A stretch of 40,696 nt of DNA. Origin: a virus. Position 1 is the stretch's first letter. The number at the start of each line of letters is the position of its first letter. The position numbers and the translations under genes are program-made. The notes beneath the pieces were generated by a model, which worked only from the letters and a program-made list of their open reading frames with translations, searched no databases and was not told where the DNA came from. The DNA lies in the IMG/VR virus record IMGVR_UViG_3300038856_000065, positions 1 to 40,696 of that record; one strand, given 5' to 3'. Below, piece by piece: positions 31,211 through 38,419 of the stretch.

Positions 31211-32024
31211 TTCTTCTGTTTTGATTTAATATTATGCAGCCTCTTCCTGTAATCAGCCAGATCGCTTTCGTACCTAAGCTTATGAATCACCATGATCCAC
31301 GGCAATTGAATGATCTGTTCATACTTGGTTAAGTCTCCACCTGCGAGGCTGTCGATCGCTTTGAGTGGATACCAATTAAGCCCTTCAGCCCCAGCCAACC
31401 TCTCATCATCATCCGCTTTATAAGTGAGTGTTTTTTTCTGTATTTCATTGAGGCGTTTGATCTCTGTGAAAAAAAAACAGCCACCGGGTACATCTCCACG
31501 ATCGACGCGTTCTCAACCCACTTAGCCTGCTTCATTGCTGCATCGAAATCAAACTCACTATTCCCGGTAAGCTGTTTATAGAAATAGATGGAGCATACTG
31601 ACACTATCTGCTGCATTCTCTTGTCTATCTCACCAACCTCTTTTTGATCATCGATCCTAACTATCTCCGAATCAACAGCCATCTTCTGCCCGAAACTCTC
31701 AAGCTCTAAGTCAACAGGCACAATGTGATATTGTCCCTTTATCTTGACAATGGAAGGTAATTCAAGTGCCTCTACATCAAGCATCGTTTGTGTGAACACG
31801 GTATTCTTCTCAATCAATGTCGTCACATCCCCTTGCTTGCATCTATTCATGATCTCATAAGGGCATCCGGTCAGTACTGAATAAAGCTCAATTAAATCAT
31901 AACGCCCTTTATTCGCCCATCCTTGCGTGCATTTCAGAAGTTCAAAGAACATCTTAACCGACACGTCCTTCCACGAGGTGGGTACAACGTACGGTTTGCC
32001 TTCTATTTTGACTGGTAGGAGCAT
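31207..32024 (-). CDS. Tail assembly chaperone-like protein, frameshift fusion product (272 aa)
   Basis: The zero frame from 32024 meets T9 at 31477-31469 and, after a -1 slip, continues in the frame ending at 31207. The resulting 87-residue extension (FTEIKRLNEIQKKTLTYKAD and onward) reads as normal protein, whereas the zero-frame tail is rich in Lys, Arg and Met and looks unselected. A short/long pair made by -1 slippage upstream of the tape measure is the hallmark of gpG/gpGT tail chaperones. Distance to the tape measure is larger than usual (about 6 kb). A homopolymer error cannot be excluded. Confidence 0.65.
31329..32024 (-). CDS. Tail assembly chaperone-like protein, zero-frame form (231 aa)
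   Basis: Starts MLLPVKIEGKPYVVPTSWKD; residues 1-185 are a helical domain shared with the fusion form. After the T9 run (codons 183-186) the zero frame adds 46 basic residues before stopping. If slippage is programmed this is the short form; if the T-run is one base short in the assembly, this form does not exist. Confidence 0.6.
   Translation of the reverse strand: MLLPVKIEGKPYVVPTSWKDVSVKMFFELLKCTQGWANKGRYDLIELYSVLTGCPYEIMNRCKQGDVTTLIEKNTVFTQTMLDVEALELPSIVKIKGQYHIVPVDLELESFGQKMAVDSEIVRIDDQKEVGEIDKRMQQIVSVCSIYFYKQLTGNSEFDFDAAMKQAKWVENASIVEMYPVAVFFSQRSNASMKYRKKHSLIKRMMMRGWLGLKGLIGIHSKRSTASQVET
31469..31477 (-). other. Putative -1 frameshift site (T9)
   Basis: In the zero frame the run is read GTT TTT TTT TCA, so it contains the slippery heptamer T TTT TTT. 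The downstream -1 frame stays open for 87 codons. Confidence 0.6.
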
Positions 32025-32356
32025 TCCATCTGTTTAATTTGTTTTGCTGACCTGAATCTAATCACCTCTTTCTGCATGAACTTAACTACATCCTTTTCAT
32101 TGAAGCACTCACCGCAAAGATAGTGCCTGTCAGGGGCAATGTGATTGGATTTAAGGAATATCGTCTGCTTATTGAATATCCCCACATTTGGATGTTCTTT
32201 ATGTGATTGATTACCAAATAGATGAGGAATCGTCTTTCCGCATCTTGTTGTTTTGTAAGGATATTTACTGAATAAATGAACTTTCATGGTCAAACATCCC
32301 CTGATTTCCTTTGATGACACATGAACGTGCCTGTTTCTTAGTGGAACTTGCTCCAT
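32003..32356 (-). CDS. Hypothetical Cys/His-rich protein, 117 aa
   Basis: Contains RCGKTIPHLFGN and HYLCGECFNEKD, a possible zinc-binding set with a central His-rich part. It has its own TATATTTG box upstream (32377-32384), separate from the terminase unit. Overlaps the chaperone-like start by 22 bp. Function unknown. Confidence 0.7.
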   Translation of the reverse strand: MEQVPLRNRHVHVSSKEIRGCLTMKVHLFSKYPYKTTRCGKTIPHLFGNQSHKEHPNVGIFNKQTIFLKSNHIAPDRHYLCGECFNEKDVVKFMQKEVIRFRSAKQIKQMECSYQSK

Positions 32357-32376
32357 AACTATTGATTTGGTTTAAG

Positions 32377-32384
32377 CAAATATA
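32377..32384 (-). promoter_or_regulatory. TATATTTG promoter box for the tail operon
   Basis: A perfect TAnnTTTG on the minus strand, immediately behind the TerL terminator and 20 nt before ATG 32356. It lets the tail genes be expressed separately from terminase. Confidence 0.72.
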
Positions 32385-32421
32385 AAAAAATCCGGGATAC
32401 TTTGATAGGATACCCCGGATT
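32384..32421 (-). terminator. Intrinsic terminator after TerL
   Basis: Minus-strand stem AATCCGGG / CCCGGATT followed by T7. The T-run merges with the next promoter box. Confidence 0.88.
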
Positions 32422-32470
32422 AATCAACCATACAAGCTATGCAAAAATGAATAACAATCAAATATAGCAA

Positions 32471-33754
32471 TTATCTCACACTAATCAAAGTGCTGCGTGA
32501 TCTTTGAACGGTGCCTCGTAATTCCATGAGAGCAACATACCCAGCCCCGTCAAGAAGGTGGTCAAATGCTTTTACAGGCTGGTTTTTTTTCAAGTTGTCT
32601 TCTTCCGTCCAGTTAGGACTAGCCTCACTCTCCACCCATTTGTAATTTGAAACCTCCTTAACCAAATTAACACTTGACCTTACAACGTTAATCTTATAAC
32701 GCTTGTTTATTCCGATCATACCGTTCACATCCTTCCCTTTGACCCCTATAATAAACCATCCATCTTGCTGAAGTTCAGCTATACTTTTTGCCTCTGCGTT
32801 ATCAGCAATTATCTTATCACTCTTTTTAATACCAGCGGCATTGAGTTTGTAGGCTATATTCTTAGTGTGATCTCCTTCATCACCTCTTGGAGGTAGGTTA
32901 GTAAGCCCAACCTCATACACCATCTCCTGCCACCATAATTCACCATCCTTAAAACCAACCTTAAGCACCCCGGTAGGTGATTGAGAAAACCCAAAATCAA
33001 GCCCGTACACTACCCAACTACACTGATCAGGGAAAGCGTCCACATAGTTCACATTCGTGTAGATAAGTCCCTTCATTTCAGCTCGTAGGCCTAGTCCAAA
33101 TATCTTCCAGTGGATAGGATCAGAGGTTCCGGCTGCTATATTGGCAGGTGTCGGTTCGCTGGACAGGATCGACTTCCTGATGTTAGGATCAAGGAATGGA
33201 TTGTCCAGCATCGTTGAGTGAATGTAGCAGCAGTCAGGTGAGGGTATCACCTTATCGTATATCCAGTGCTCTGTCCTGTTGGGGTTGTAGTCCAGGATCA
33301 TGAACATACGGCATCTATCTCGAAGGTTCCGGTAAACTTGGTATGAGATGTTCATAGCCTCATTGATCCACACAATGTCGTATTCTGATCCAAGGAACTT
33401 TTCGTAGTTGTCGCAGCCTTCAAAAAGAATGTGAGATCCGAACACGTCGTACTGCTGAATGGCTCTGCCAATATTCATTTCAGGGGAGACTGGAATACTG
33501 TACAGGTCGTTGATCTTGAAGAAGTCTTTGATCGTGGTGTGCTTGGCTGAGATAAGCGTGTCGCGAAGTATCAGAATATCCAACCCTATCTTTTTGGGAA
33601 GGTTCTCAATGACTTTAGTGTCTATGAATTGAACTCCTGAAGATGTTTTGGTTGATCTCGCGCCACCTTCTAGAACGAAAAGCGTCTTACCAGCATCAGC
33701 GCCGGCCATCATTTCATCGTAAACCCGGCTTACCTGGAACTCAACGGCACTCAT
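32471..33754 (-). CDS. terL: Terminase large subunit (Terminase_3-type)
   Basis: A 427-aa packaging motor. ATPase half: Walker A GGARSTKTS (30-38), Walker B YDIVWINEA with catalytic E132, and coupling region LDYNPNR (154-160). Nuclease half: D253 (GLDFGFS), D318 (IIADNAEA) and D402 (HLLDGAGYV), as in RNase-H-like terminases. The small subunit precedes it with an ATGA overlap. The next gene downstream is not portal but tail-type, so the packaging genes sit apart from the head genes. Confidence 0.95.
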   Translation of the reverse strand: MSAVEFQVSRVYDEMMAGADAGKTLFVLEGGARSTKTSSGVQFIDTKVIENLPKKIGLDILILRDTLISAKHTTIKDFFKINDLYSIPVSPEMNIGRAIQQYDVFGSHILFEGCDNYEKFLGSEYDIVWINEAMNISYQVYRNLRDRCRMFMILDYNPNRTEHWIYDKVIPSPDCCYIHSTMLDNPFLDPNIRKSILSSEPTPANIAAGTSDPIHWKIFGLGLRAEMKGLIYTNVNYVDAFPDQCSWVVYGLDFGFSQSPTGVLKVGFKDGELWWQEMVYEVGLTNLPPRGDEGDHTKNIAYKLNAAGIKKSDKIIADNAEAKSIAELQQDGWFIIGVKGKDVNGMIGINKRYKINVVRSSVNLVKEVSNYKWVESEASPNWTEEDNLKKNQPVKAFDHLLDGAGYVALMELRGTVQRSRSTLISVR

Positions 33755-34203
33755 TCACTTTTAGGCTCAACCCGTGTGATCTTTATCTCAGTTGGGAACT
33801 CCATCTTATCACCTTTTGTGGTGTGATCAGTGCGTTCCATCAATCCAAGATCGCGGGCAATGATGTTCTCTTTGAACAGCCCACAGACCGCGCCAGTGTA
33901 CTTATCCTCGTAGATTTCGTCCTTTATCGCGCGTATGACATGGGCATAATCTCCATAACGTCCATCATCATTCTTTTCATAGTCTTCAAGTCCGTTAATG
34001 ATCTTGTTTTGTCTTAACCATACCTGAAAGCCAGTCCATGTGACAGGTGCTTCAACGATCTTATCGACGTAATCCCCTACTGATTTGGAATAATAGCTTA
34101 ACTTGCGCCCGTTTTTTTTTCTCCACGACCTGTACTTCTCAAAATACTCCATGAGTTTTTCAGGGGTTTCGATATACTTCCCATGTCCTTTTTTTGTCGG
34201 CAT
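33751..34203 (-). CDS. terS: Terminase small subunit
   Basis: A 150-aa DNA-packaging protein with TPEKLMEYFEKYRSW, a VTWTGFQVWLRQNKI segment as the likely DNA-binding helix-turn-helix, and VCGLFKENIIARDLGL, typical of small terminases in this phylum. Position before TerL with ATGA overlap confirms it. A TACCTTTG box lies 4 nt upstream of the ATG, so the transcript is probably leaderless. Confidence 0.88.
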   Translation of the reverse strand: MPTKKGHGKYIETPEKLMEYFEKYRSWRKKNGRKLSYYSKSVGDYVDKIVEAPVTWTGFQVWLRQNKIINGLEDYEKNDDGRYGDYAHVIRAIKDEIYEDKYTGAVCGLFKENIIARDLGLMERTDHTTKGDKMEFPTEIKITRVEPKSE

Positions 34204-34207
34204 AGAC

Positions 34208-34235
34208 CAAAGGTAAGAAATTTTTCATATATTTG
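34208..34235. promoter_or_regulatory. Divergent inverted TAnnTTTG boxes between TerS and replication gene
   Basis: Minus box TACCTTTG (34215-34208), 4 nt from the TerS ATG; plus box TATATTTG (34228-34235). The 12-bp spacing equals that at 5567-5594, suggesting a common binding arrangement. Confidence 0.75.
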
Positions 34236-34274
34236 AAGTGTGATGATACAGGTCACTAAAGATAATCCATAACG

Positions 34275-34326
34275 AAAAGACCTCCGGTTATTAGGGCTGT
34301 ATCCCCGAACGCCGTGAGGTCTTTTT
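34275..34326 (+). terminator. Structured leader with terminator-like hairpin (attenuator candidate)
   Basis: AAAAGACCTC pairs with GAGGTCTTTT (10 bp), inside which CGG/CCG and GGG/CCC can also pair; T5 follows. It lies in the 5' leader of the gene at 34338, so it would limit transcription unless antiterminated. Confidence 0.6.
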
Positions 34327-34337
34327 AATTTCAATAC

Positions 34338-35045
34338 ATGGCCAAAGACCCGGCATTTTTATTTTACTCTCAGGATTTTTTAACAGGCGTAAGTGATCTC
34401 ACAATGGAGGAGAGAGGGCAGTACATCACACTACTCTGTCTTCAGCATCAAAAAGGACACTTGTCGAAAAAAATAATCAACATATCAGTTCCTGGTGTAT
34501 CAAAAGATGTGATCAGTAAGTTTGATGTAGATAAATCAGGTCTTTTTTTTAATAAAAGGCTTGATGATGAAAAGGAAAAAAGGAGGCTACACTCTGAAAA
34601 ACAGAGAGATAGGTCAATTAAGGGTTGGGAAAAGCGTAAAGCCGCGGCATATACCACGGCAGATGCCGCGGCATTGCCTTTAGAAGATGAAGATGAAAAT
34701 GAAGATGTAATTGTAAATGAAAGTGCAGTTGAAAAAAAAAAGAGTGATACAGTATCTCTTAAGGTACAGGGAAATGAAGTCATCAATGAGCTTGTGAATG
34801 ACAGGCAGTGGACAGAACAATTCAGAATGAAGCACAAGCACGTTAAGGACTGGAAGCTTTTCTTTGACTACCTTCAGAACAAATGCATCATTGAAGAGAT
34901 TGACCATGATAAAAAAAAGGTGATAGCCAGAGCCAACCTGCTTGCCTCCAATTGGAAGGAGGAGAAAAAAAAGATAAGCCAGCAGGACCAGATACTCCGG
35001 GACATCGAACAAAGGGAGTGGGAAATTAAAAACGGATTAACTTAA
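34338..35045 (+). CDS. DUF1376-like replication protein
   Basis: A 235-aa protein. The N-terminus is of DUF1376 type (FYSQDFLTGVSDLTMEERGQ then YITLLCLQHQKGHLS). A low-complexity acidic linker (about 114-124) separates it from a C-terminal helical part (VNDRQWTEQFRMKHKHVKDW) of DnaD/replisome-organiser character. Such proteins open the phage origin and recruit host helicase. No polymerase is encoded, so replication would use the host machinery. Confidence 0.78.
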   Translation: MAKDPAFLFYSQDFLTGVSDLTMEERGQYITLLCLQHQKGHLSKKIINISVPGVSKDVISKFDVDKSGLFFNKRLDDEKEKRRLHSEKQRDRSIKGWEKRKAAAYTTADAAALPLEDEDENEDVIVNESAVEKKKSDTVSLKVQGNEVINELVNDRQWTEQFRMKHKHVKDWKLFFDYLQNKCIIEEIDHDKKKVIARANLLASNWKEEKKKISQQDQILRDIEQREWEIKNGLT

Positions 35046-35055
35046 ATATTCAATC

Positions 35056-35265
35056 ATGAAAGGAACAGCATATGTAATTATAGCGCCGGATGGAAAGCCT
35101 ATTATTACCACATTATATTACAATAGAAGGAGATGCATAGTTAGATTTATTGGCCCTGAATTAAGATACATAAGTGTATCAGTTAGTAGTATCCCTCAAT
35201 GGAAAGAATTGAGGAAACGAGGATTTAAATGCAGGAAGTGCCACGTAACAATTGATGTATTATGA
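35056..35265 (+). CDS. Hypothetical protein, 69 aa
   Basis: Small basic protein with a C-terminal CRKC pair. Unknown role; ATGA overlap with the next gene (35262-35265). Confidence 0.7.
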   Translation: MKGTAYVIIAPDGKPIITTLYYNRRRCIVRFIGPELRYISVSVSSIPQWKELRKRGFKCRKCHVTIDVL

Positions 35266-35918
35266 ACAAACTACAAAAACACGAACCAACCCTTGTGAAA
35301 ATGAAGGTAAGCGCCGATCAAAAAAAGGAGGCTGTAAGGCATTGCCTCAACGGTGTATGCGCTGATTATTCCATTCCCATTCCTGACAAACGGATCATGG
35401 ACAGGCTCATTGATTTTGTGATCGAAAGCTACCCAACCATGCGTATCAGTGAGATCACCAAGGCATTTGACATGAACGCATCTGGTAATTACTGGCAAGC
35501 TAGTAAGAAAATGTGGACTCTGGATAAAATATCGGTAGGCTTCGTTATATCAAATTACCTGCTATGGAGACGCGAGAAGTACAGGCAACAGAGCACCGGG
35601 AGTTATGGATCAAAGAAGCTGTGGACTCCCAAAGACAGCTACAATTCTGTTATGGACTACAAAGCAAAGCATGGTCACCTTCCTGAATACCTGGGAGGGT
35701 ATCTATGGGCCTACAAGTACGCTTGTGAGAATGGCATCATGAAGTTCGATAAACAAGAATGGAGTGAAGCAATGAAGTGGGCACGCGCAAACATTGATCA
35801 GGTCAGAAACCCATCCAAAGGAAAAGAAGTGATCATGGCGGTAATTCAAAAAGAGCTTGACGAAGACATCAAACACCTTGCAGCAAAACAATTATTCACT
35901 AAATATTATACAAAATGA
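35262..35918 (+). CDS. Hypothetical protein in replication block, 218 aa
   Basis: Helical, basic, unrecognised; contains YPTMRISEITKAFDMNASGN and a KIVSVGFVISNYLL-like segment (SVGFVISNYLLWRREKY). The position right after the DUF1376-like gene suggests a helicase-loader or replication accessory function, on context only. Both ends carry ATGA overlaps. Confidence 0.72.
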   Translation: MNKLQKHEPTLVKMKVSADQKKEAVRHCLNGVCADYSIPIPDKRIMDRLIDFVIESYPTMRISEITKAFDMNASGNYWQASKKMWTLDKISVGFVISNYLLWRREKYRQQSTGSYGSKKLWTPKDSYNSVMDYKAKHGHLPEYLGGYLWAYKYACENGIMKFDKQEWSEAMKWARANIDQVRNPSKGKEVIMAVIQKELDEDIKHLAAKQLFTKYYTK

Positions 35919-36244
35919 ACAACCAGAACAAACCAGACATACTTAAGCAGGCAGAAAATTATTTAGAATCAAAGCATATAAGTAAAAATCATGTCATATA
36001 TCGTAATGTGGATGATTATGAATTTACTTCAGAATTATTATCCGACTTCGCCCAGCACCACCATGAGCAGGAAATGAAGGAAGTAGTAAAAGTAATTCAA
36101 TCAGCACTGAAAATAAAAGACCTGTGGTTGATTAAAGAAGAGAATTGCCCACCAGAACATAGAGGTGAAATGGAAGCTTTAAGCAGAATGGAGTATTCCT
36201 TAATATCAATTCTCTCCGACCTAACCAAAACAGAAGAAGGATGA
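35915..36244 (+). CDS. Hypothetical protein, first gene of triplet B
   Basis: A 109-aa paralogue of the product of 2051-2422, sharing DFAQHHHEQEMK and LSDLTKTEEG with near-identical DNA but an unrelated middle. Joined by ATGA to genes on either side. Function unknown. Confidence 0.75.
   Translation: MNNQNKPDILKQAENYLESKHISKNHVIYRNVDDYEFTSELLSDFAQHHHEQEMKEVVKVIQSALKIKDLWLIKEENCPPEHRGEMEALSRMEYSLISILSDLTKTEEG
36042..36079. repeat. 38-bp repeat shared with 2187-2224
   Basis: Identical copy in the first gene of triplet B. Confidence 0.92.
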
Positions 36245-36245
36245 A
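36211..36245. repeat. 35-bp repeat shared with 2389-2423
   Basis: Identical copy at the first-second gene junction of triplet B, including the ATGA overlap. Confidence 0.92.
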
Positions 36246-36489
36246 AGGAAAAGTAACTAAAGAAGAGTTCGAAAAGTGGAGAAAATTCAGTCAAGAAAAC
36301 CCATTAGGAACTCAGCCTCCATTCAGAAAGCCAACAGACAAAGAAATTGTTAGTGTAGCGATATTATTTAATGACGGAAAGTTAGATAAAGAAAAACTAT
36401 CTGACATGGTTGCGATGGCTGATTTTATCATAGATAGACTCTATGAAAATCGAGATATTTCAATCCCATCATCAAAAGAAGATCAATGA
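36241..36489 (+). CDS. Hypothetical protein, second gene of triplet B
   Basis: An 82-aa helical protein (MKGKVTKEEFEKWRKFSQEN and onward), unrelated to the second gene of triplet A. Start and stop in ATGA overlaps. Exchangeable slot between conserved flanks. Confidence 0.7.
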   Translation: MKGKVTKEEFEKWRKFSQENPLGTQPPFRKPTDKEIVSVAILFNDGKLDKEKLSDMVAMADFIIDRLYENRDISIPSSKEDQ

Positions 36490-36755
36490 AACTATTCACA
36501 ATACCAGTAACCAAAGGCCGTGAGCTGGTGGGATATAATAAAATGGATTTTATTGATCAACCCAATGCATTTATAGGAAGTAAAACAGTACCATTTCAAT
36601 TATCCAGCGTCACCGAAGAAATGGCCAAGGAGTGGGGGTTTGAATCCGCAAAGTCGTTGAGAATTTCAATATTAGAAATATTATTAAATGATAAAATGTA
36701 TAGCATAGTTCCTAACAACATCCTGCTAATTCTCGTTAAAACAGAAGAAAAATGA
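36486..36755 (+). CDS. Hypothetical protein, third gene of triplet B
   Basis: An 89-aa paralogue of the product of 2709-2972: shared start LFTIPVT and a shared C-terminal 31 residues through the 92-bp repeat, ending LVKTEEK rather than LVKK. The middle differs. ATGA overlap at both ends. Confidence 0.75.
   Translation: MKLFTIPVTKGRELVGYNKMDFIDQPNAFIGSKTVPFQLSSVTEEMAKEWGFESAKSLRISILEILLNDKMYSIVPNNILLILVKTEEK
36639..36730. repeat. 92-bp perfect repeat shared with 2865-2956
   Basis: Identical over 92 bp to the copy in triplet A. Confidence 0.95.
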
Positions 36756-37003
36756 AACACCAATTAAAAACATGGCCAAAGCATTTTCACGAAGTAAAAG
36801 CCAGGCGCAAACAATTTGAGTTAAGGAAAAACGACCGGGATTTCCATGAAGGAGACATTTTAGAATTACTGGAATATGATCCCGATCGAAAAGTATACAC
36901 AGGTGACAGGATTAGCGTATGGGTTAAGTACATTTTTTATGAATCGAAATTCGGATTGAAAAAAGGATATGTTATAATGTCAATTGAAATGTTTGAACAA
37001 TGA
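36752..37003 (+). CDS. DUF3850/ASCH-like protein
   Basis: An 83-aa protein with HQLKTWPKHFHEVKARRKQF then ELRKNDRDFHEGDILELLEY and the strand YTGDRISVWVKYIF. This is the DUF3850 pattern, a PUA/ASCH-like fold thought to bind RNA or nucleotides. It is a common small phage gene; function not known. ATGA overlap with the damaged lipoprotein gene at 37000. Confidence 0.82.
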   Translation: MKHQLKTWPKHFHEVKARRKQFELRKNDRDFHEGDILELLEYDPDRKVYTGDRISVWVKYIFYESKFGLKKGYVIMSIEMFEQ

Positions 37004-37193
37004 AAAAACTAATAATAATTATAAGCATATTAATGGTTGGATGCGCAGAGCATAAACTGTTAAACCATTCTTAATTACTGATATAGACCGATGGGGTGAA
37101 TACGATAATATCCAATACCACGATTCATGCGGTCACGTTTATTTTTTCGATGCAGATCACAACAAATATCACATAGGAGACACAATTAAATAA
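37000..37193 (+). pseudogene. Frameshifted small lipoprotein gene
   Basis: The frame starts in an ATGA overlap and encodes MKKLIIIISILMVGCAEHK, a lipoprotein signal with Cys15, but it stops after 24 codons. A second frame then runs to 37193 with a coherent protein (VKPFLITDIDRWGEYDNIQY and onward). One extra A in the AAA at about 37055 would join the two frames. So the gene is either broken by a 1-bp deletion, mis-assembled, or read by slippage. Confidence 0.65.
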
Positions 37194-37201
37194 CAACAGT
37201 T

Positions 37202-37507
37202 ATGAAAACACCAGATAAGATATACCTTCTAAAAGACAGGGATTACAATGAATTTGAAAGAGACTCATTAGAATATGTTTCAGATGTAAGAATAAGTAAG
37301 CATGACACCTGTTATGTTCGTGAAGATGTTCACGAGAAAGAATTAGAGCATGCGCACATTGAAGGAATGAAAGACTCAGGCTTGTTCACCAAAAAACAGG
37401 TGATTAATTTGATGAGAGAGGTATGGACAGAATGCGTGTGCTCAGATGTCAGTGAATTAACTTTCGAAAAATGGCTCGAACAGGAAAAACCATTCGACTC
37501 AAAATAA
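37202..37507 (+). CDS. Hypothetical protein, 101 aa
   Basis: A soluble charged protein starting MKTPDKIYLLKDRDYNEFER; unknown family. Its first 14 bases match those of the gene at 38420, a shared start region. A second frame (37471) begins inside its end. Confidence 0.7.
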   Translation: MKTPDKIYLLKDRDYNEFERDSLEYVSDVRISKHDTCYVREDVHEKELEHAHIEGMKDSGLFTKKQVINLMREVWTECVCSDVSELTFEKWLEQEKPFDSK

Positions 37508-37572
37508 GCGCCATATACGAACGCAAGGGTGCTTCTGGTATCTTACCATTAATTCAAAGAGAAGTGCGCTAA
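37471..37572 (+). CDS. Small basic protein, 33 aa
   Basis: MARTGKTIRLKISAIYERKG and onward in a frame overlapping the previous gene by 37 bp. It accounts for most of the otherwise non-coding gap. Basic, possibly nucleic-acid binding. Support is only the sensible composition and fit into the gap. Confidence 0.42.
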   Translation: MARTGKTIRLKISAIYERKGASGILPLIQREVR

Positions 37573-37643
37573 ATCGTCAGCATAACACGTAAATAACATC
37601 ATATTACGAACCATAAACAAACCCACAATAAATAATAGTAATT

Positions 37644-38000
37644 ATGGAGATAACACATGAAGAGTTTCAAGATGCATTAAAAATAGTGCAGAAATACAGT
37701 GAACAAATAAAAAATAAGCATGAGTACGTGGTGAAAAAGTGCGATGAAATAAGCGATTTCGCTAAATGTAACAGAGATACAAAGCTTTGGGATGTACCGT
37801 GTAGCGTAAGGCTTCTTAATGCACTTAAAGGTAATGATGATAGGCTTGGGATTGATTTAGATATGAATGCAACAATCGGAGACCTTGAAGGAATTTCAAT
37901 AGATAGCTTCAAAAAATGTAGGCATGTTGGAGCTAAGAGTATTCAGGAGCTGAAAGAAATATGTTTTTATGCTGACGTGAAATTAAATTATTCTCATTGA
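37644..38000 (+). CDS. RNA polymerase alpha-CTD-like protein
   Basis: A 118-aa protein. After a helical N-terminus, residues 52-107 follow the alpha C-terminal-domain pattern: PCSVRLLNAL, then ATIGDLEGIS, then KKCRHVGAKSIQELKEI, matching the bacterial signature S-V-R-x-x-N-x-L ... T-x-G-D-L ... R-N-x-G-x-K-S-x-x-E-I-K. The alpha-CTD binds UP elements and regulators. A free phage copy could redirect or block host transcription. The 3' end forms part of the repeated promoter segment. Confidence 0.75.
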   Translation: MEITHEEFQDALKIVQKYSEQIKNKHEYVVKKCDEISDFAKCNRDTKLWDVPCSVRLLNALKGNDDRLGIDLDMNATIGDLEGISIDSFKKCRHVGAKSIQELKEICFYADVKLNYSH

Positions 38001-38077
38001 CAATCAACGACTTAGTATAAGTAAGCAAAAATAATCATCCAAAAGCTTGCGCAATTGAGTAATTATGCGTAGGTTTG
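37990..38077 (+). promoter_or_regulatory. Repeated promoter segment, copy B
   Basis: Aligns over 88 bp with 6021-6108. TTG (38047-38049), 20 bp, TAGGTTTG (38070-38077): a full Bacteroidota promoter with the shared cgcaattgagtaattatgcg interval. The gene starts 28 nt downstream with a leader similar to copy A. Confidence 0.9.
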
Positions 38078-38104
38078 AGTATCAATCATTAAAACATAGC
38101 AATC

Positions 38105-38335
38105 ATGAACATCATCGTGACTTTTGAAAACAGGCCGATATATGCATCCAAAAACGAAATATTTGATATTTGGAAAATAGGGCAAGCACTATCAAGACAC
38201 TCATCATTTAATCCTGACTTTGAAGAATATAAACGAAACGCACCCGCCTTCTGGGGTCAGCTTAAAAAGGGATATGACGTAAGGGTGTGGGTCTGGAATT
38301 TAATTGAAAATGACTGGATTGAAAATTTAGTTTAA
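38105..38335 (+). CDS. Hypothetical protein, 76 aa
   Basis: Small Trp-rich soluble protein (IFDIWKIGQALSRHSSF, GYDVRVWVWNLIEND). Cargo of the second promoter-gene-terminator cassette. Unrelated in sequence to the cargo of the first (6139-6438). Confidence 0.75.
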   Translation: MNIIVTFENRPIYASKNEIFDIWKIGQALSRHSSFNPDFEEYKRNAPAFWGQLKKGYDVRVWVWNLIENDWIENLV

Positions 38336-38400
38336 ACCCCGCAGTTCCCGCTATGTCTGCGGGGCACCGGCGCAGTTTCACTAACCTCTGCGCCGGTTTT
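38335..38400 (+). terminator. Double hairpin terminator, shared 29-bp module copy B
   Basis: CCCCGCAG/CTGCGGGG lies in the 29-bp block identical to 6437-6465. The second hairpin CCGGCGCAG/CTGCGCCGG ends with TTTT. Confidence 0.9.
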
Positions 38401-38419
38401 AACTTGAAAACACACAACT

